From: JAAYAN01 sp964437215
Lineage (GTDB): Bacteria; Bacteroidota; Ignavibacteria; Ignavibacteriales; Melioribacteraceae
DNA length: 64,000 bases
Direction of reading: 5' to 3'
NCBI GenBank assembly: GCA_964437215.1
Contig: CAYTFZ010000005.1
Span: 1-64,000, forward strand
Shown: positions 27,268-35,893 of the stretch, piece after piece
How positions within the stretch are numbered: position 1 is the stretch's first letter
Layout: each line of letters begins with the position of its first letter
Position numbers and translations under genes: made by a program
The notes under the pieces: model-generated
What the model was told of the DNA's origin: nothing
Seen by the model: the letters and a program-made list of their open reading frames with translations, nothing else
The model's database searches: none

Positions 27268-28176
27268 TTATTTTATTCTGCTTGTTTTTTTCGAATATTC
27301 ATCTTCAGCCTTTATAAAAGCTTCGTATATCAAATCCATTAATGGCATGGCTCTTTTGGGAATTGAAATGTTTTTAAGTAAAGAATCTGGAGAAATATTT
27401 TTTCTTATAGCAATTTTAATCAAGTCTTCGTTTTTTATAACCCAAAATGGCGGGAAATCAATTTTACGGGCAATAATATCACGCGCATTATACAAATGCT
27501 TAAGCACATTTTTTTGCTGATAATTTAAATTCCCGCTTCCTTTAATCTGCAAATGCGGGTTCTTTTTTTCTTTTATATCGCATTTTTCAAGCTGAAGGTT
27601 TTTGATTCTGAGGATTTCTTTTTGCTCATCATTCAGATTTTTGTTAAGATAATTCTCAAGTTCAAATAAATATTTAACATCATTTTCTGCATATTTAAGC
27701 TGGTCGTCACTTAAAGGTCTTTTGTTCCAATCGGATTTTTGCTTTTTCAGCTTATGCGAATTATCCACATTTAAAACTTCCGAAACAATATTTTCAAGAC
27801 CAAGTCTGGCATATCCTAATATTTTAAATCCTGCTTGAACATCAAAAATATTCCTCAACTGTATTCCTGAAGAATGCTTAAGCAATTTCACATCGAATTC
27901 GGCGCAAAACATTACCTTGCAGATTTTTTCATCTTCAAATATCGATTTCAAAGAGCTTATATCTTTAATTGTTACTGGATCAATTATGTATATTTTATCT
28001 TCAATTCGCAGCTGAATAAGACAAATGTGAATTCCATACCTGTGAAGGTTTGATTCGCCTTCAATATCCAGACCTATTTTTGTAATCCCGCAATTTTTTA
28101 TAATTCCTGCAAGACTTTCAAGTTTTTCGCTTGTGTTTATCAGATTCTTTTGCAATAAAAACCATTCGAAATTCAA
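27268..28176 (-). CDS. RNase D-like 3'-5' exonuclease
   Basis: A 302-residue DEDDy exonuclease. The acidic motifs are in order: GLDIEGESNLHRYGIHICLIQL start (DxE, about residues 38-40), FCAEFDVKLL (second Asp) and YAENDVKYLFELE (Tyr and Asp, about 172-184). The C-terminal ~90 residues form an HRDC-like helical domain. The family trims tRNA and other structured RNA 3' ends. It is somewhat shorter than E. coli Rnd (375), which has two HRDC domains. It stands upstream of the his leader on the same strand, but its own gap of 60 bases and the his promoter suggest separate control. Confidence 0.82.
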   Translation of the reverse strand: MNFEWFLLQKNLINTSEKLESLAGIIKNCGITKIGLDIEGESNLHRYGIHICLIQLRIEDKIYIIDPVTIKDISSLKSIFEDEKICKVMFCAEFDVKLLKHSSGIQLRNIFDVQAGFKILGYARLGLENIVSEVLNVDNSHKLKKQKSDWNKRPLSDDQLKYAENDVKYLFELENYLNKNLNDEQKEILRIKNLQLEKCDIKEKKNPHLQIKGSGNLNYQQKNVLKHLYNARDIIARKIDFPPFWVIKNEDLIKIAIRKNISPDSLLKNISIPKRAMPLMDLIYEAFIKAEDEYSKKTSRIK

Positions 28177-28346
28177 ATAAGGTGTAAATATACCTAAATA
28201 TATTTTAAATCACTTTCTTCATTAATTATTTTATTGTTTTTTTTATTATTTACGAACATTTTTACATATTTGATTTATTGATATTTCATATACTTTTTCA
28301 TTTCCTTGCGATAATTATTTGATTTAATAAAATATAAAGGTAAAAA

Positions 28347-29843
28347 ATGAGCATTAAATTTATGACTGCCGATGAAGCAGCATCGTTTATTAAAGACGGG
28401 GATGTTATCGGTTTCAGCGGATTTACACCTGCAGGAGCTTGTAAAGCAATTCCTAAAGCCATTGCAGATAAAGCTGTGGCAGAACACAATGCAGGAAAAC
28501 CATTTAAAGTTGGAGTAATAACAGGTGCATCTACCGGTGATTCCCTTGACGGTTCGTTAGCGCGTGCCGAAGCAATTTCTTTCAGAACACCTTATCAATC
28601 GAATAACGATTTAAGAAAACTTATTAATGCCGGTAAAGCTAATTTCTTTGATTCTCACCTTTCGGTTGTTGCACAGAATATTAGATATGGTTTTCTCGGG
28701 AAGATTAACTGGGCTGTTATGGAAGCCTGCGATGTTAATGAAAACGGTGAAATCGTACTTACTTCTGCAGTAGGAATTTCCCCTTCCATTTGCAGAGTTG
28801 CCGATAAAATTTTAATTGAATTAAACAGAAAGCATCCCAAAGAACTTCGCGGAATGCATGATATTTATGAACCTGCCGACCCGCCATATCGCAAAGAGAT
28901 ACCGATTTACCGTCCATCAGATAGAATCGGTTGCGCTGTTATTCAGGTTGATCCTAAAAAAATTGTTGGTGTAGTAGAAACTGATTTACCCGATGAAGTC
29001 GGGGGATTTAAAGAACTTGACCCTGTAACAGAAAAAATCGGGGAAAATGTATCAACTTTTCTTGCAAGCGAGTTAAAAGCTGGCAGAATTCCTAAATCTT
29101 TTCTTCCTATTCAATCCGGAGTGGGTAACATTGCTAATGCAGTTCTTTATTCACTTGGTGAGAACAAAGAAATCCCGGCATTTGAAATGTACACAGAGGT
29201 AATTCAGGATGCAGTTATTAACTTAATGAAAAAAGGAAGAATTACTTTTTCAAGCGGCTGTTCACTTACAGTATCGCCTTCCCTTTTACAAGAAATTTAC
29301 GATGATTTAAATTTCTTCCATTCAAGAATTATTCTCAGACCTCAGGAAATTTCAAACAATCCTGAAGTTGCACGCAGAATCGGAATAATTTCTATTAATA
29401 CTGCAATAGAAGCTGATCTCTTCGGTAATATCAACAGCACTCAGGTTTTAGGTACAAAAATGATGAACGGCATCGGTGGCTCGGGTGATTTCACACGTAA
29501 TGCATATATTTCCATATTTACAACTCCTTCGGTTGCAAAGGACGGAAAAATAAGTTCTATCGTTCCAATGGTATCACACGTCGATCACAGCGAACATTCT
29601 GTTCAAATATTAATTACCGAACAAGGAATTGCCGATTTGAGATCAAAATCTCCAAAAGAAAAGATGGAACTTATAATTAATAATTGCGTACACCCTGAAT
29701 ATAAAGATATGCTGCGCGAATATGTGAAAATAGGAGGCGAAACTCATACTCCTCAGACTTTAAGCGCTTGTTTCGGAATGCATACTACTTTCGAAAAATC
29801 GGGAGATATGCGCAAAACAAAATGGCAGGATTTTATGGTTTAA
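28347..29843 (+). CDS. Acetyl-CoA hydrolase/transferase family (succinyl-CoA:acetate CoA-transferase type)
   Basis: A 498-residue class I CoA-transferase. The N-terminal GDVIGFSGFTPAGACKAIPKA carries the first CoA-site loop; FEMYTEVIQDAVINL places the active-site Glu at residue 284, which forms the glutamyl-CoA thioester; NINSTQVLGTKMMNGIGGSGDF is the C-terminal glycine loop. Such proteins exchange CoA between acetyl- and succinyl-CoA (Cat1, AarC, Ach1). Fermentative acetate formation or completion of the TCA cycle are possible roles; KorAB at 56-59 kb would supply or consume succinyl-CoA. AAAGG precedes the ATG, and a perfect terminator follows. Confidence 0.88.
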   Translation: MSIKFMTADEAASFIKDGDVIGFSGFTPAGACKAIPKAIADKAVAEHNAGKPFKVGVITGASTGDSLDGSLARAEAISFRTPYQSNNDLRKLINAGKANFFDSHLSVVAQNIRYGFLGKINWAVMEACDVNENGEIVLTSAVGISPSICRVADKILIELNRKHPKELRGMHDIYEPADPPYRKEIPIYRPSDRIGCAVIQVDPKKIVGVVETDLPDEVGGFKELDPVTEKIGENVSTFLASELKAGRIPKSFLPIQSGVGNIANAVLYSLGENKEIPAFEMYTEVIQDAVINLMKKGRITFSSGCSLTVSPSLLQEIYDDLNFFHSRIILRPQEISNNPEVARRIGIISINTAIEADLFGNINSTQVLGTKMMNGIGGSGDFTRNAYISIFTTPSVAKDGKISSIVPMVSHVDHSEHSVQILITEQGIADLRSKSPKEKMELIINNCVHPEYKDMLREYVKIGGETHTPQTLSACFGMHTTFEKSGDMRKTKWQDFMV

Positions 29844-29847
29844 CAAA

Positions 29848-29877
29848 AAAAAAACTCCGGTTCGCCGGAGTTTTTTT
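29848..29877. terminator. Bidirectional terminator with UUCG tetraloop
   Basis: A perfect 13-pair stem (29848-29860 with 29865-29877), core ACTCCGG, loop TTCG, with A and T tracts on both sides, between convergent genes. Confidence 0.93.
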
Positions 29878-29892
29878 AGAATCATTTAAATT

Positions 29893-31989
29893 TTACATTT
29901 CTTTTTCTGCATACAGCATTTTATCTTCTAAAAACAAAGCACTTAATTTATGTTCTTTGCTTATAAAAACTATTCCTGTTTCGTTATGAGAATTTCCCAC
30001 CCGGGAATGAACAGATTTTAATCCGCCAAGATATTTCCTTGCATCGCAAAGATAAACCATATCGCCAACTTCGGCACACATTTTCTTCATATCTTCTTTA
30101 GATAAATTAATAATATCTTCGTTATCGTTGCGCAATTGCCACTTTAAATAGACTTTTTCTCCTTCTTTTTCATTTATTTTGCTGCCCTTAAATATTTCCT
30201 TTGCTTTTTTAACTGACCATACTGTTAATCCTTCAAGATGTGTTTCAGGATCATATTTAAGATAATAAACAGCTGCAATTGAAACCAAGACAATAAGCAA
30301 TAGCGCAATTATTAAAAGAAAACTGATACTGCCGGCATTAAACCATATCAGAAATAAAAATAATACAATAAAAACAATTACAGTAGTCATTATATTTTTA
30401 TGCTTTCTTTTATTTTTAATCTTGTTGCTAATCAGAATAAATACCGGTTGAAGATATGTGACTAAAACTCCTACGCCAACACATACAATTGTGTTATATA
30501 AAGCACTTATATAAGTGTAAGGATGGGATATATCTAAAGGGGTGCCGTGGGCTACCGGAGTTATGAGAATATCCGGATAGCGAGCTCCTAAAATCATTAA
30601 TGAAGAGCCTCCAAGAAAAGTAGCTAAAACTCCGGCAGGAGTAAATCTTTTCCAAAAAACACCAAGAAAGATTGCAGTTACTAACGGAGGAGTTAAAGTA
30701 GAGTGGAAATATCCATGAGCTTCGTATACTGTAGGATAATTGTTAAAAGGAATTGTTGCAATTATTCCCACACCTGTAAAAAATATTGATGCCCATCTTG
30801 CTGCACTAAGTTCTTTCTTTGATTCGGCATCCTCGGAAGCAAGCCGGCGCTTGATCATCTTTTTTATCGGCCGGTGAACATCGTTAATATATACAGCTGC
30901 AATTGCATTAATTAAAGAATCCACAGTACTTAATAAAGTAGCAGTAAGTGCTGCAAGTACAAATCCAAATACTCCTTCGCTGGCAATAATATGTGTAACA
31001 GCTATAAATACTTCATCAGAATTAACATTAGGATTGAGCGGAGAATTGTTCATTTCTAAAAGGGCTTTTCCAACCCAGCCTGCACTTCCAACAACTATCG
31101 CCGAAATTGGCAGCATAAAAAGGACGTTAAATACAGCGGCTTTTCTTCCTTCATCAACACTTTTAGCTGACATAAATCTCATCAGTAAACCCATATTCAT
31201 AAAAAGGAATCCTACAGAGCCGGCAACGCCGTCCTGCCAGAATATCCCAACAAAGTTAAAATCCGGCGGTTTATTAAAATCAGCCAGCGGAAGTCTCCAT
31301 TCTACAGGTAAAAGATGCCAGAATGAATCAAATCCTCCAACATAGTCGATGCCAATTATAAAAATAACTATACCAGTAATTAATAGGATACCGCCTTGTA
31401 GTAAATCTGTAAAAATAACTGCTGTCTGCCCGCCAAAGGTTGTATATATTCCGGTAATAATGGCAATTACTACTATCACTCCCATTAAAGTAACGGGGAT
31501 ATGCATTCCTAAAATATCGAATGCCTGAGGCAGAAGCGGAGTAAATACTTTTCCTAATGTAAGAAGCCCTATACCAAGATACCCTATCATATAAAGCAAT
31601 TGGAAAACCGTTGCAATAAACCTGACAGTTGGGCTGAATCTTCTTTCAAAATATTCGGGAATTGAACGTATCTTTGTGTAAACTACTATCGGGAGCCATC
31701 CAAAAAGAAAAAAAGGCATAAAAAACCAGTCGTTCATATAAGTCATTGTCGAAGAGAGACCGTATTCGAAGCCTTTTGCAGAATATTTAACAAAACTGTG
31801 GCTGCCAACACCTGTAGCAACAATTGAAACTGTTATAAGCCACCATGCAAATCTTCTTCCGCCAAAGAAAAAATCGTTTGTACTTCTGTTATATTTTGCA
31901 AAGTAACTGCCGAATAGCATTATGCTGAAAAAATACACAAGCATAACTATCCAATCGGTCGCTGTTCCAAGTCCGTGTAATGATTCCAT
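29893..31989 (-). CDS. Sodium:solute symporter family transporter with C-terminal cytoplasmic extension
   Basis: A 698-residue inner-membrane protein of the SSS family (PF00474). The pattern STNDFFFGGRRFAWWLITVSIVATGVGSHSF near the start (about residues 36-66, quoted as key segment only) and LLSTVDSLINAIAAVYIND (about 358-376) are family marks; roughly 13-14 membrane helices are visible. After the last helix (about residue 590) there is a ~100-residue hydrophilic tail (KINEKEGEKVYLKWQLRN and onward) that does not belong to the transport core. The substrate cannot be read; sugar, amino acid or carboxylate are open. The gene starts 4 bases after a 70-aa membrane protein, so the two are probably made together. 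Confidence 0.85.
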   Translation of the reverse strand: MESLHGLGTATDWIVMLVYFFSIMLFGSYFAKYNRSTNDFFFGGRRFAWWLITVSIVATGVGSHSFVKYSAKGFEYGLSSTMTYMNDWFFMPFFLFGWLPIVVYTKIRSIPEYFERRFSPTVRFIATVFQLLYMIGYLGIGLLTLGKVFTPLLPQAFDILGMHIPVTLMGVIVVIAIITGIYTTFGGQTAVIFTDLLQGGILLITGIVIFIIGIDYVGGFDSFWHLLPVEWRLPLADFNKPPDFNFVGIFWQDGVAGSVGFLFMNMGLLMRFMSAKSVDEGRKAAVFNVLFMLPISAIVVGSAGWVGKALLEMNNSPLNPNVNSDEVFIAVTHIIASEGVFGFVLAALTATLLSTVDSLINAIAAVYINDVHRPIKKMIKRRLASEDAESKKELSAARWASIFFTGVGIIATIPFNNYPTVYEAHGYFHSTLTPPLVTAIFLGVFWKRFTPAGVLATFLGGSSLMILGARYPDILITPVAHGTPLDISHPYTYISALYNTIVCVGVGVLVTYLQPVFILISNKIKNKRKHKNIMTTVIVFIVLFLFLIWFNAGSISFLLIIALLLIVLVSIAAVYYLKYDPETHLEGLTVWSVKKAKEIFKGSKINEKEGEKVYLKWQLRNDNEDIINLSKEDMKKMCAEVGDMVYLCDARKYLGGLKSVHSRVGNSHNETGIVFISKEHKLSALFLEDKMLYAEKEM

Positions 31990-31993
31990 ATAT

Positions 31994-32206
31994 TTACCAG
32001 TAAAGAGCTGCTATTATTAAAATTGCGTGGATTATCATAAAGTATGCAAAACCAAAAACTAAAATTTTTAACCATTTGCGGTGGGCTTTTCTTTTAAGAT
32101 TTATACTTTTTGATTTATAAATAATATAGAGCCCCAAACTGAAAAATAATCCGCCACAACCATATAAATAAAGAAACGGTAACCAGGTATGACTGAAAGG
32201 AGGCAT
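31994..32206 (-). CDS. Small two-helix membrane protein, symporter partner
   Basis: 70 residues with two hydrophobic helices (about residues 7-29 and 47-68) joined by a basic loop SKSINLKRKAHRKWLK. It directly precedes the symporter gene on the same strand, with a 4-base gap. Small accessory subunits of this shape accompany several SSS transporters (for example the DUF4212 or YhdT types), but I do not see a motif that puts it into one of those families. A real gene is supported by the start-stop packing and the strong amphipathic pattern; its function as a subunit is inference. Confidence 0.65.
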   Translation of the reverse strand: MPPFSHTWLPFLYLYGCGGLFFSLGLYIIYKSKSINLKRKAHRKWLKILVFGFAYFMIIHAILIIAALYW

Positions 32207-32281
32207 AAAATTTCCTGAAATATTTAAATAATCAGTCGATAAAATAAGCGAAAATATATTTTATTAAATTTATTTTTTCAA

Positions 32282-32668
32282 TTATTCTTCAGGAAACATA
32301 AAACTTAATTTTGCAGAAACCAGATCGGGATAAATGTTAAATAATTTATCCATTCTTGTTACTTGCGATACATATTGCTGAATGTGATTCGGCATTACCG
32401 CTTTTACATCGCCTCCGTTTGCCCTCGCTGTGCGCACAAGATGAACTATTGCACCGAGAAACGACGAATCCATAAACTCGCATTTTGTCATATCGATTAT
32501 TATTTTTTTTGCTCCGCCGAAAACAATGTTTGAAGAAAATTCCTTGAATTTTAAAGATACCTTAAGACTTGCTCTGAGAACTTTAACTGTAACTATTGAA
32601 ATATCGTCTTTGTTTTCAAAATCGAAATATGATTCGTATTGATTGCTTAATATGGACTTTTTTATCAT
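32282..32668 (-). CDS. STAS-domain anti-anti-sigma-like protein
   Basis: 128 residues, one STAS domain. The helix segment IIDMTKCEFMDSSFLGAIVHLV has the canonical Asp-Ser-Ser where anti-sigma kinases phosphorylate. It lies 73 bases downstream of the receiver-kinase gene on the same strand. So it may be the output element of the two kinase genes upstream, comparable to partner-switching systems where a receiver controls a STAS protein. The paralogue at 3247-3621 has Thr instead of the Ser pair. Confidence 0.8.
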   Translation of the reverse strand: MIKKSILSNQYESYFDFENKDDISIVTVKVLRASLKVSLKFKEFSSNIVFGGAKKIIIDMTKCEFMDSSFLGAIVHLVRTARANGGDVKAVMPNHIQQYVSQVTRMDKLFNIYPDLVSAKLSFMFPEE

Positions 32669-32741
32669 TTTTTAGATTTTTTTTAGAAATATTGTGTAAC
32701 AATAATATAATTCCTTAAAATATTCAAATTATTAATTTATT

Positions 32742-33944
32742 TTACTGCTGATTTACAATAATTAAATCTTTCAAAGGAAGCGATATTGTTGTTTTTGTTC
32801 CAGCTGAAGGTTTGCTTTCTGCCCAGATTCTGCCTCCATTTCTAACAACAAACTCCTTGCAAAGAATTAATCCCAAACCTGTTCCGGACTCATTGTTTGT
32901 ACCTTTTCGCGAAACATTTTTATCAATTTTAAACAATCCCGAAGCGGTTATTTCATCCATCCCTACTCCGTTATCTTTTATAATTATTTCTGAACAGGTT
33001 TTTGTTTCTTTGCATTCAATTTCGATTTTTCCGCCGGAATTTGTAAACTTTATCGAATTGCTTACAATATTGCGAATAACTGTGTTAATCATATAATAAT
33101 CGCAATAGACAGTAAACTCATTAGGAATATTTATTTCGATAGTAATATTTTTATTATTTGCTGCAGCCTTGTATGCTCCCACAGCTTCTGTTGCAAGCGG
33201 CAGCAAATTATATGTTGCTTTATTTACTTCAATTATTCGTTGCTGCGAGCGGACCCATTCAAGAAGCGTGTTCAAGAGATTTAGAGTATTCCCTGCGGCT
33301 TCATCAATAGAATTTATTAATCTAAACATTTCATCTCTTTCAAAATCATCAAAATCTTCTCTCAGCATCGAGGAGTATCCGTAAATTGCTGTGAAAGGAT
33401 TTTTAAGATCGTGGGCAATTATCGAAAAGAACTTATCCTTTGTGGCATTTGCTTCACGAAGTTCTTTTGTTCGGATACGGACTTTTTCTTCAAGGTCAGC
33501 ATTCATTTCTTCGAGCTGCTTATTATATTCAAATATTTTCTTCGCTTGGAAATAACTTTTCACTGCTTCTTTCACTGTAAGAATTAAATCTTCCTGATTC
33601 CACGGCTTTTCGATAAATCTGTATAAATCTGCATTATTTACCGCATTTGTAACTCCTTCTATTCTGGCTTGTCCCGTTAAAAGTATTTTTCTGGTTTCCG
33701 GAATTATTTCGTGAGCTTTAATTAAAAATGTATCACCTTTCATTGCAGGCATAAGATAATCGGAAATAATTACCGGGATATCCGAATTTTCATTTTTTAA
33801 TTCTTCAATTATTTCCAGCGCTTCTTCACCCGATTCAGCTGTTTCAATGTAAAATTCGTTGTTCAGATTAATTTGAAGCTGTTCTTTAATTGCAATTAAA
33901 ATTAGCTGTTCATCATCAACACAAATTATTGTGGGTTTAAGCAT
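32742..33944 (-). CDS. Receiver-histidine kinase hybrid
   Basis: 400 residues in the order receiver then kinase. The receiver (about 1-125) has the acidic pair in CVDDEQLI, the phospho-Asp in VIISDYLMPAMKG, Thr in LLTGQ and Lys in IEKPW. A coiled linker (about 130-165) leads to the HisKA box FFSIIAHDLKNPFTAIYGYS (His near 178) and an HATPase with N, G1 and G2 boxes (NSIKFTN, DNGVGM, GTGLGLILCKEF). REC-first kinases usually receive a phosphate from another kinase and pass the state on. The 12-base gap to the PAS kinase upstream indicates one operon. Confidence 0.9.
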   Translation of the reverse strand: MLKPTIICVDDEQLILIAIKEQLQINLNNEFYIETAESGEEALEIIEELKNENSDIPVIISDYLMPAMKGDTFLIKAHEIIPETRKILLTGQARIEGVTNAVNNADLYRFIEKPWNQEDLILTVKEAVKSYFQAKKIFEYNKQLEEMNADLEEKVRIRTKELREANATKDKFFSIIAHDLKNPFTAIYGYSSMLREDFDDFERDEMFRLINSIDEAAGNTLNLLNTLLEWVRSQQRIIEVNKATYNLLPLATEAVGAYKAAANNKNITIEINIPNEFTVYCDYYMINTVIRNIVSNSIKFTNSGGKIEIECKETKTCSEIIIKDNGVGMDEITASGLFKIDKNVSRKGTNNESGTGLGLILCKEFVVRNGGRIWAESKPSAGTKTTISLPLKDLIIVNQQ

Positions 33945-33956
33945 AATTTTCTCATA

Positions 33957-35765
33957 TTATTTTACAGGAAATTTTACAAAAAAAGTTGTACCTTCATTTA
34001 TATTGCTTAAAAATTCTATCTTCCCATTGTGAGCTTCAATTATTTTTTTCACAATATCCAAACCTATTCCGCTTCCCTCTCCGCGCTGTTTTGTAGTAAA
34101 AAACGGGTCGAATATTCTATTTTGAATTTCAGTTGGAATTCCTATGCCTGAATCTTTTATAGATACAATTACAGTTCCGTTTTCAGCATATATTCCTATT
34201 GTTATAACACCTTTATATTTTATTGCCTGCATTGCATTTTGTAAAATGTTAATCCAAACCTGCGTCAGTTCATCGGGATGGGCAAAAACCTTCGGAACAG
34301 TATGATACTCTTTAATTAATTCAACTCCATGTTTAAACTGGTTGTTATACAAAATAAGAACCGTTTCAAGATTTTCTGCCAAGTCGACAGGAACCATTTC
34401 ATTGGAGTTACTTTTATATGAATACTTTTTAAGTGCATTTATTATAAATGAAGCTTTATCGGTAGCATTTTTAATTGTATAATTATTTTTCTTAATTGAT
34501 AGCAAATTCCTTGCAGTTTCTAAAATAAACAGACAGTTTAAGTTTTCAAACAATGGTTTAACATAATCAATGTCATATATATTCAGATACATAAGATAAT
34601 CTGCAACTGTTTCTGGATTTGTAATATTTAATTCATTCAGTCTAGAAAGAATTTCCCGCTTAATTTTACGTTCTTCGCGGGTTGAAAGAATAATTTCGGA
34701 TGAAGCAAAATGTGCAAGAATTACCAGCAATATTTCAAAATCTCCTGCAGTAAGATTATAATGAAAAGTGCCGAGATCGTAAAAAGATTTTGAAATTGAA
34801 TCCGACAGGTTATTCTGTGCTGCTTTAATAGCTGCCAGCGGTGTATTAAGTTCGTGCCCAATCCCGGCAATTAATTGTCCAAGTGCTGCTAATTTTTCAG
34901 ATTCAATTAATTGCTTTTGAGTTGCTTTTAATTCTTCGATGGATTTATTAAGTTTTTCATTTGTTGTTTTAAGGTCTATTTCTGCTTGTTTTTTTTCTGA
35001 TATATCCTGAATCATACCCAATAGGACTTCGCTGCTATTTTCGTCTTTCATAATGGCAACATCTATATCAACCCATATAATTTCACCGTTTTTCTTTATA
35101 TATCTTTTTTCGATATTATAATTCTTTATTTCTCCCGAAAAAAGCTGAGTAATATTTTCAACACTTTTTTGAATATCGGCAGGATGTGTAATATCTACAA
35201 TCTTTAATAACTTTAATTCATCTTCGGAATAACCTAAAAGTTCACAAAAAGCCTTGTTTACAATTTTTGGATAACCTGATTTTTCATATTGAATTATGCC
35301 GATGGAGGAGTTTTCGAAAATAGTTCGGAATCTTCTTTCACTGACAAAGAGTGCTTCAATTAACTTCTTTTTTTCGGAAATATCCTGTTTTACTGCAATG
35401 TAATTAACGACTTCATTCTTAATGTTTTTTACCGGCGTGATTGTCATTTGTTCATAAAAAAGAGTTCCGTCTTTCTTTTTATTTAGAATTTCTCCTTCCC
35501 ATATTTTCCCTTTTGAAATAGTTTCCCAAAGTGATTTGTAAAAGCTAACGTCGTGAATGCCGGATTTTAATATTCTCGGATTCTGACCGATTATTTCATC
35601 TAATTTATAACCGGTAAGTTTTTCGAAAGCCTTATTAGCCCAAACAATTTTACCTAATAAGTCCGTAATTACTATTACATTTGCTGAAGCATTAAGAGCA
35701 GTATTTAGTAAATCGGCATCAATAATGTTTTTTAAACCCTTATTTTGTTCGTTCAGTTTTTCCAT
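33957..35765 (-). CDS. Double-PAS sensor histidine kinase with insertion between H-box and ATPase
   Basis: 602 residues, apparently cytoplasmic (no membrane helices). PAS1 spans about 20-135 and PAS2 about 145-262, each with a PAC end (KQDISEKK, IQDISEKKQ). A coiled coil follows, then the H-box AGIGHELNTPLAAIKAAQNN (His near 305). About 110-120 residues of unusual helical sequence lie between this and the helix that leads to the N-box (ILQNAMQAI); G1 is DSGIGIP and G2 GSGIGLDIVKK. The insertion is rare in common kinases. First gene of the three-gene signalling operon; the signal is unknown. Confidence 0.88.
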   Translation of the reverse strand: MEKLNEQNKGLKNIIDADLLNTALNASANVIVITDLLGKIVWANKAFEKLTGYKLDEIIGQNPRILKSGIHDVSFYKSLWETISKGKIWEGEILNKKKDGTLFYEQMTITPVKNIKNEVVNYIAVKQDISEKKKLIEALFVSERRFRTIFENSSIGIIQYEKSGYPKIVNKAFCELLGYSEDELKLLKIVDITHPADIQKSVENITQLFSGEIKNYNIEKRYIKKNGEIIWVDIDVAIMKDENSSEVLLGMIQDISEKKQAEIDLKTTNEKLNKSIEELKATQKQLIESEKLAALGQLIAGIGHELNTPLAAIKAAQNNLSDSISKSFYDLGTFHYNLTAGDFEILLVILAHFASSEIILSTREERKIKREILSRLNELNITNPETVADYLMYLNIYDIDYVKPLFENLNCLFILETARNLLSIKKNNYTIKNATDKASFIINALKKYSYKSNSNEMVPVDLAENLETVLILYNNQFKHGVELIKEYHTVPKVFAHPDELTQVWINILQNAMQAIKYKGVITIGIYAENGTVIVSIKDSGIGIPTEIQNRIFDPFFTTKQRGEGSGIGLDIVKKIIEAHNGKIEFLSNINEGTTFFVKFPVK

Positions 35766-35833
35766 TTTTCAATATTTGATTTTCATTCAGTTAATAATCG
35801 AAAGAATTAACACATAATTAAATAGTTGTTATT

Positions 35834-35848
35834 GCAAGTCACTTGCAT
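35834..35848. promoter_or_regulatory. Putative Zur box
   Basis: A perfect 7-1-7 palindrome, TGCAAGT-C-ACTTGCA, 45 bases before znuA. The TTGCAA-n5-TTGCA(A) shape is a known Fur-family operator type. It overlaps a -35-like TTGCAT (35844-35849), so binding would block transcription of znuACB-zur. Confidence 0.65.
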
Positions 35849-35873
35849 CTGCACACTTATTTTTTATATATTA
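35844..35873 (+). promoter_or_regulatory. Possible znu operon promoter
   Basis: TTGCAT (35844-35849) and TATATA/TATATT (35866-35873) with 16-18 bases between, overlapping the palindrome. Moderate match in an AT-rich region. Confidence 0.4.
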
Positions 35874-35893
35874 CCAATAAAAAAAAGTGTCTT

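Noticed and set aside
35843..35893. 17-residue N-terminal extension of ZnuA
   Set aside because: It would put the lipoprotein signal inside the protein and overlaps the Zur palindrome; ATG 35894 is better.
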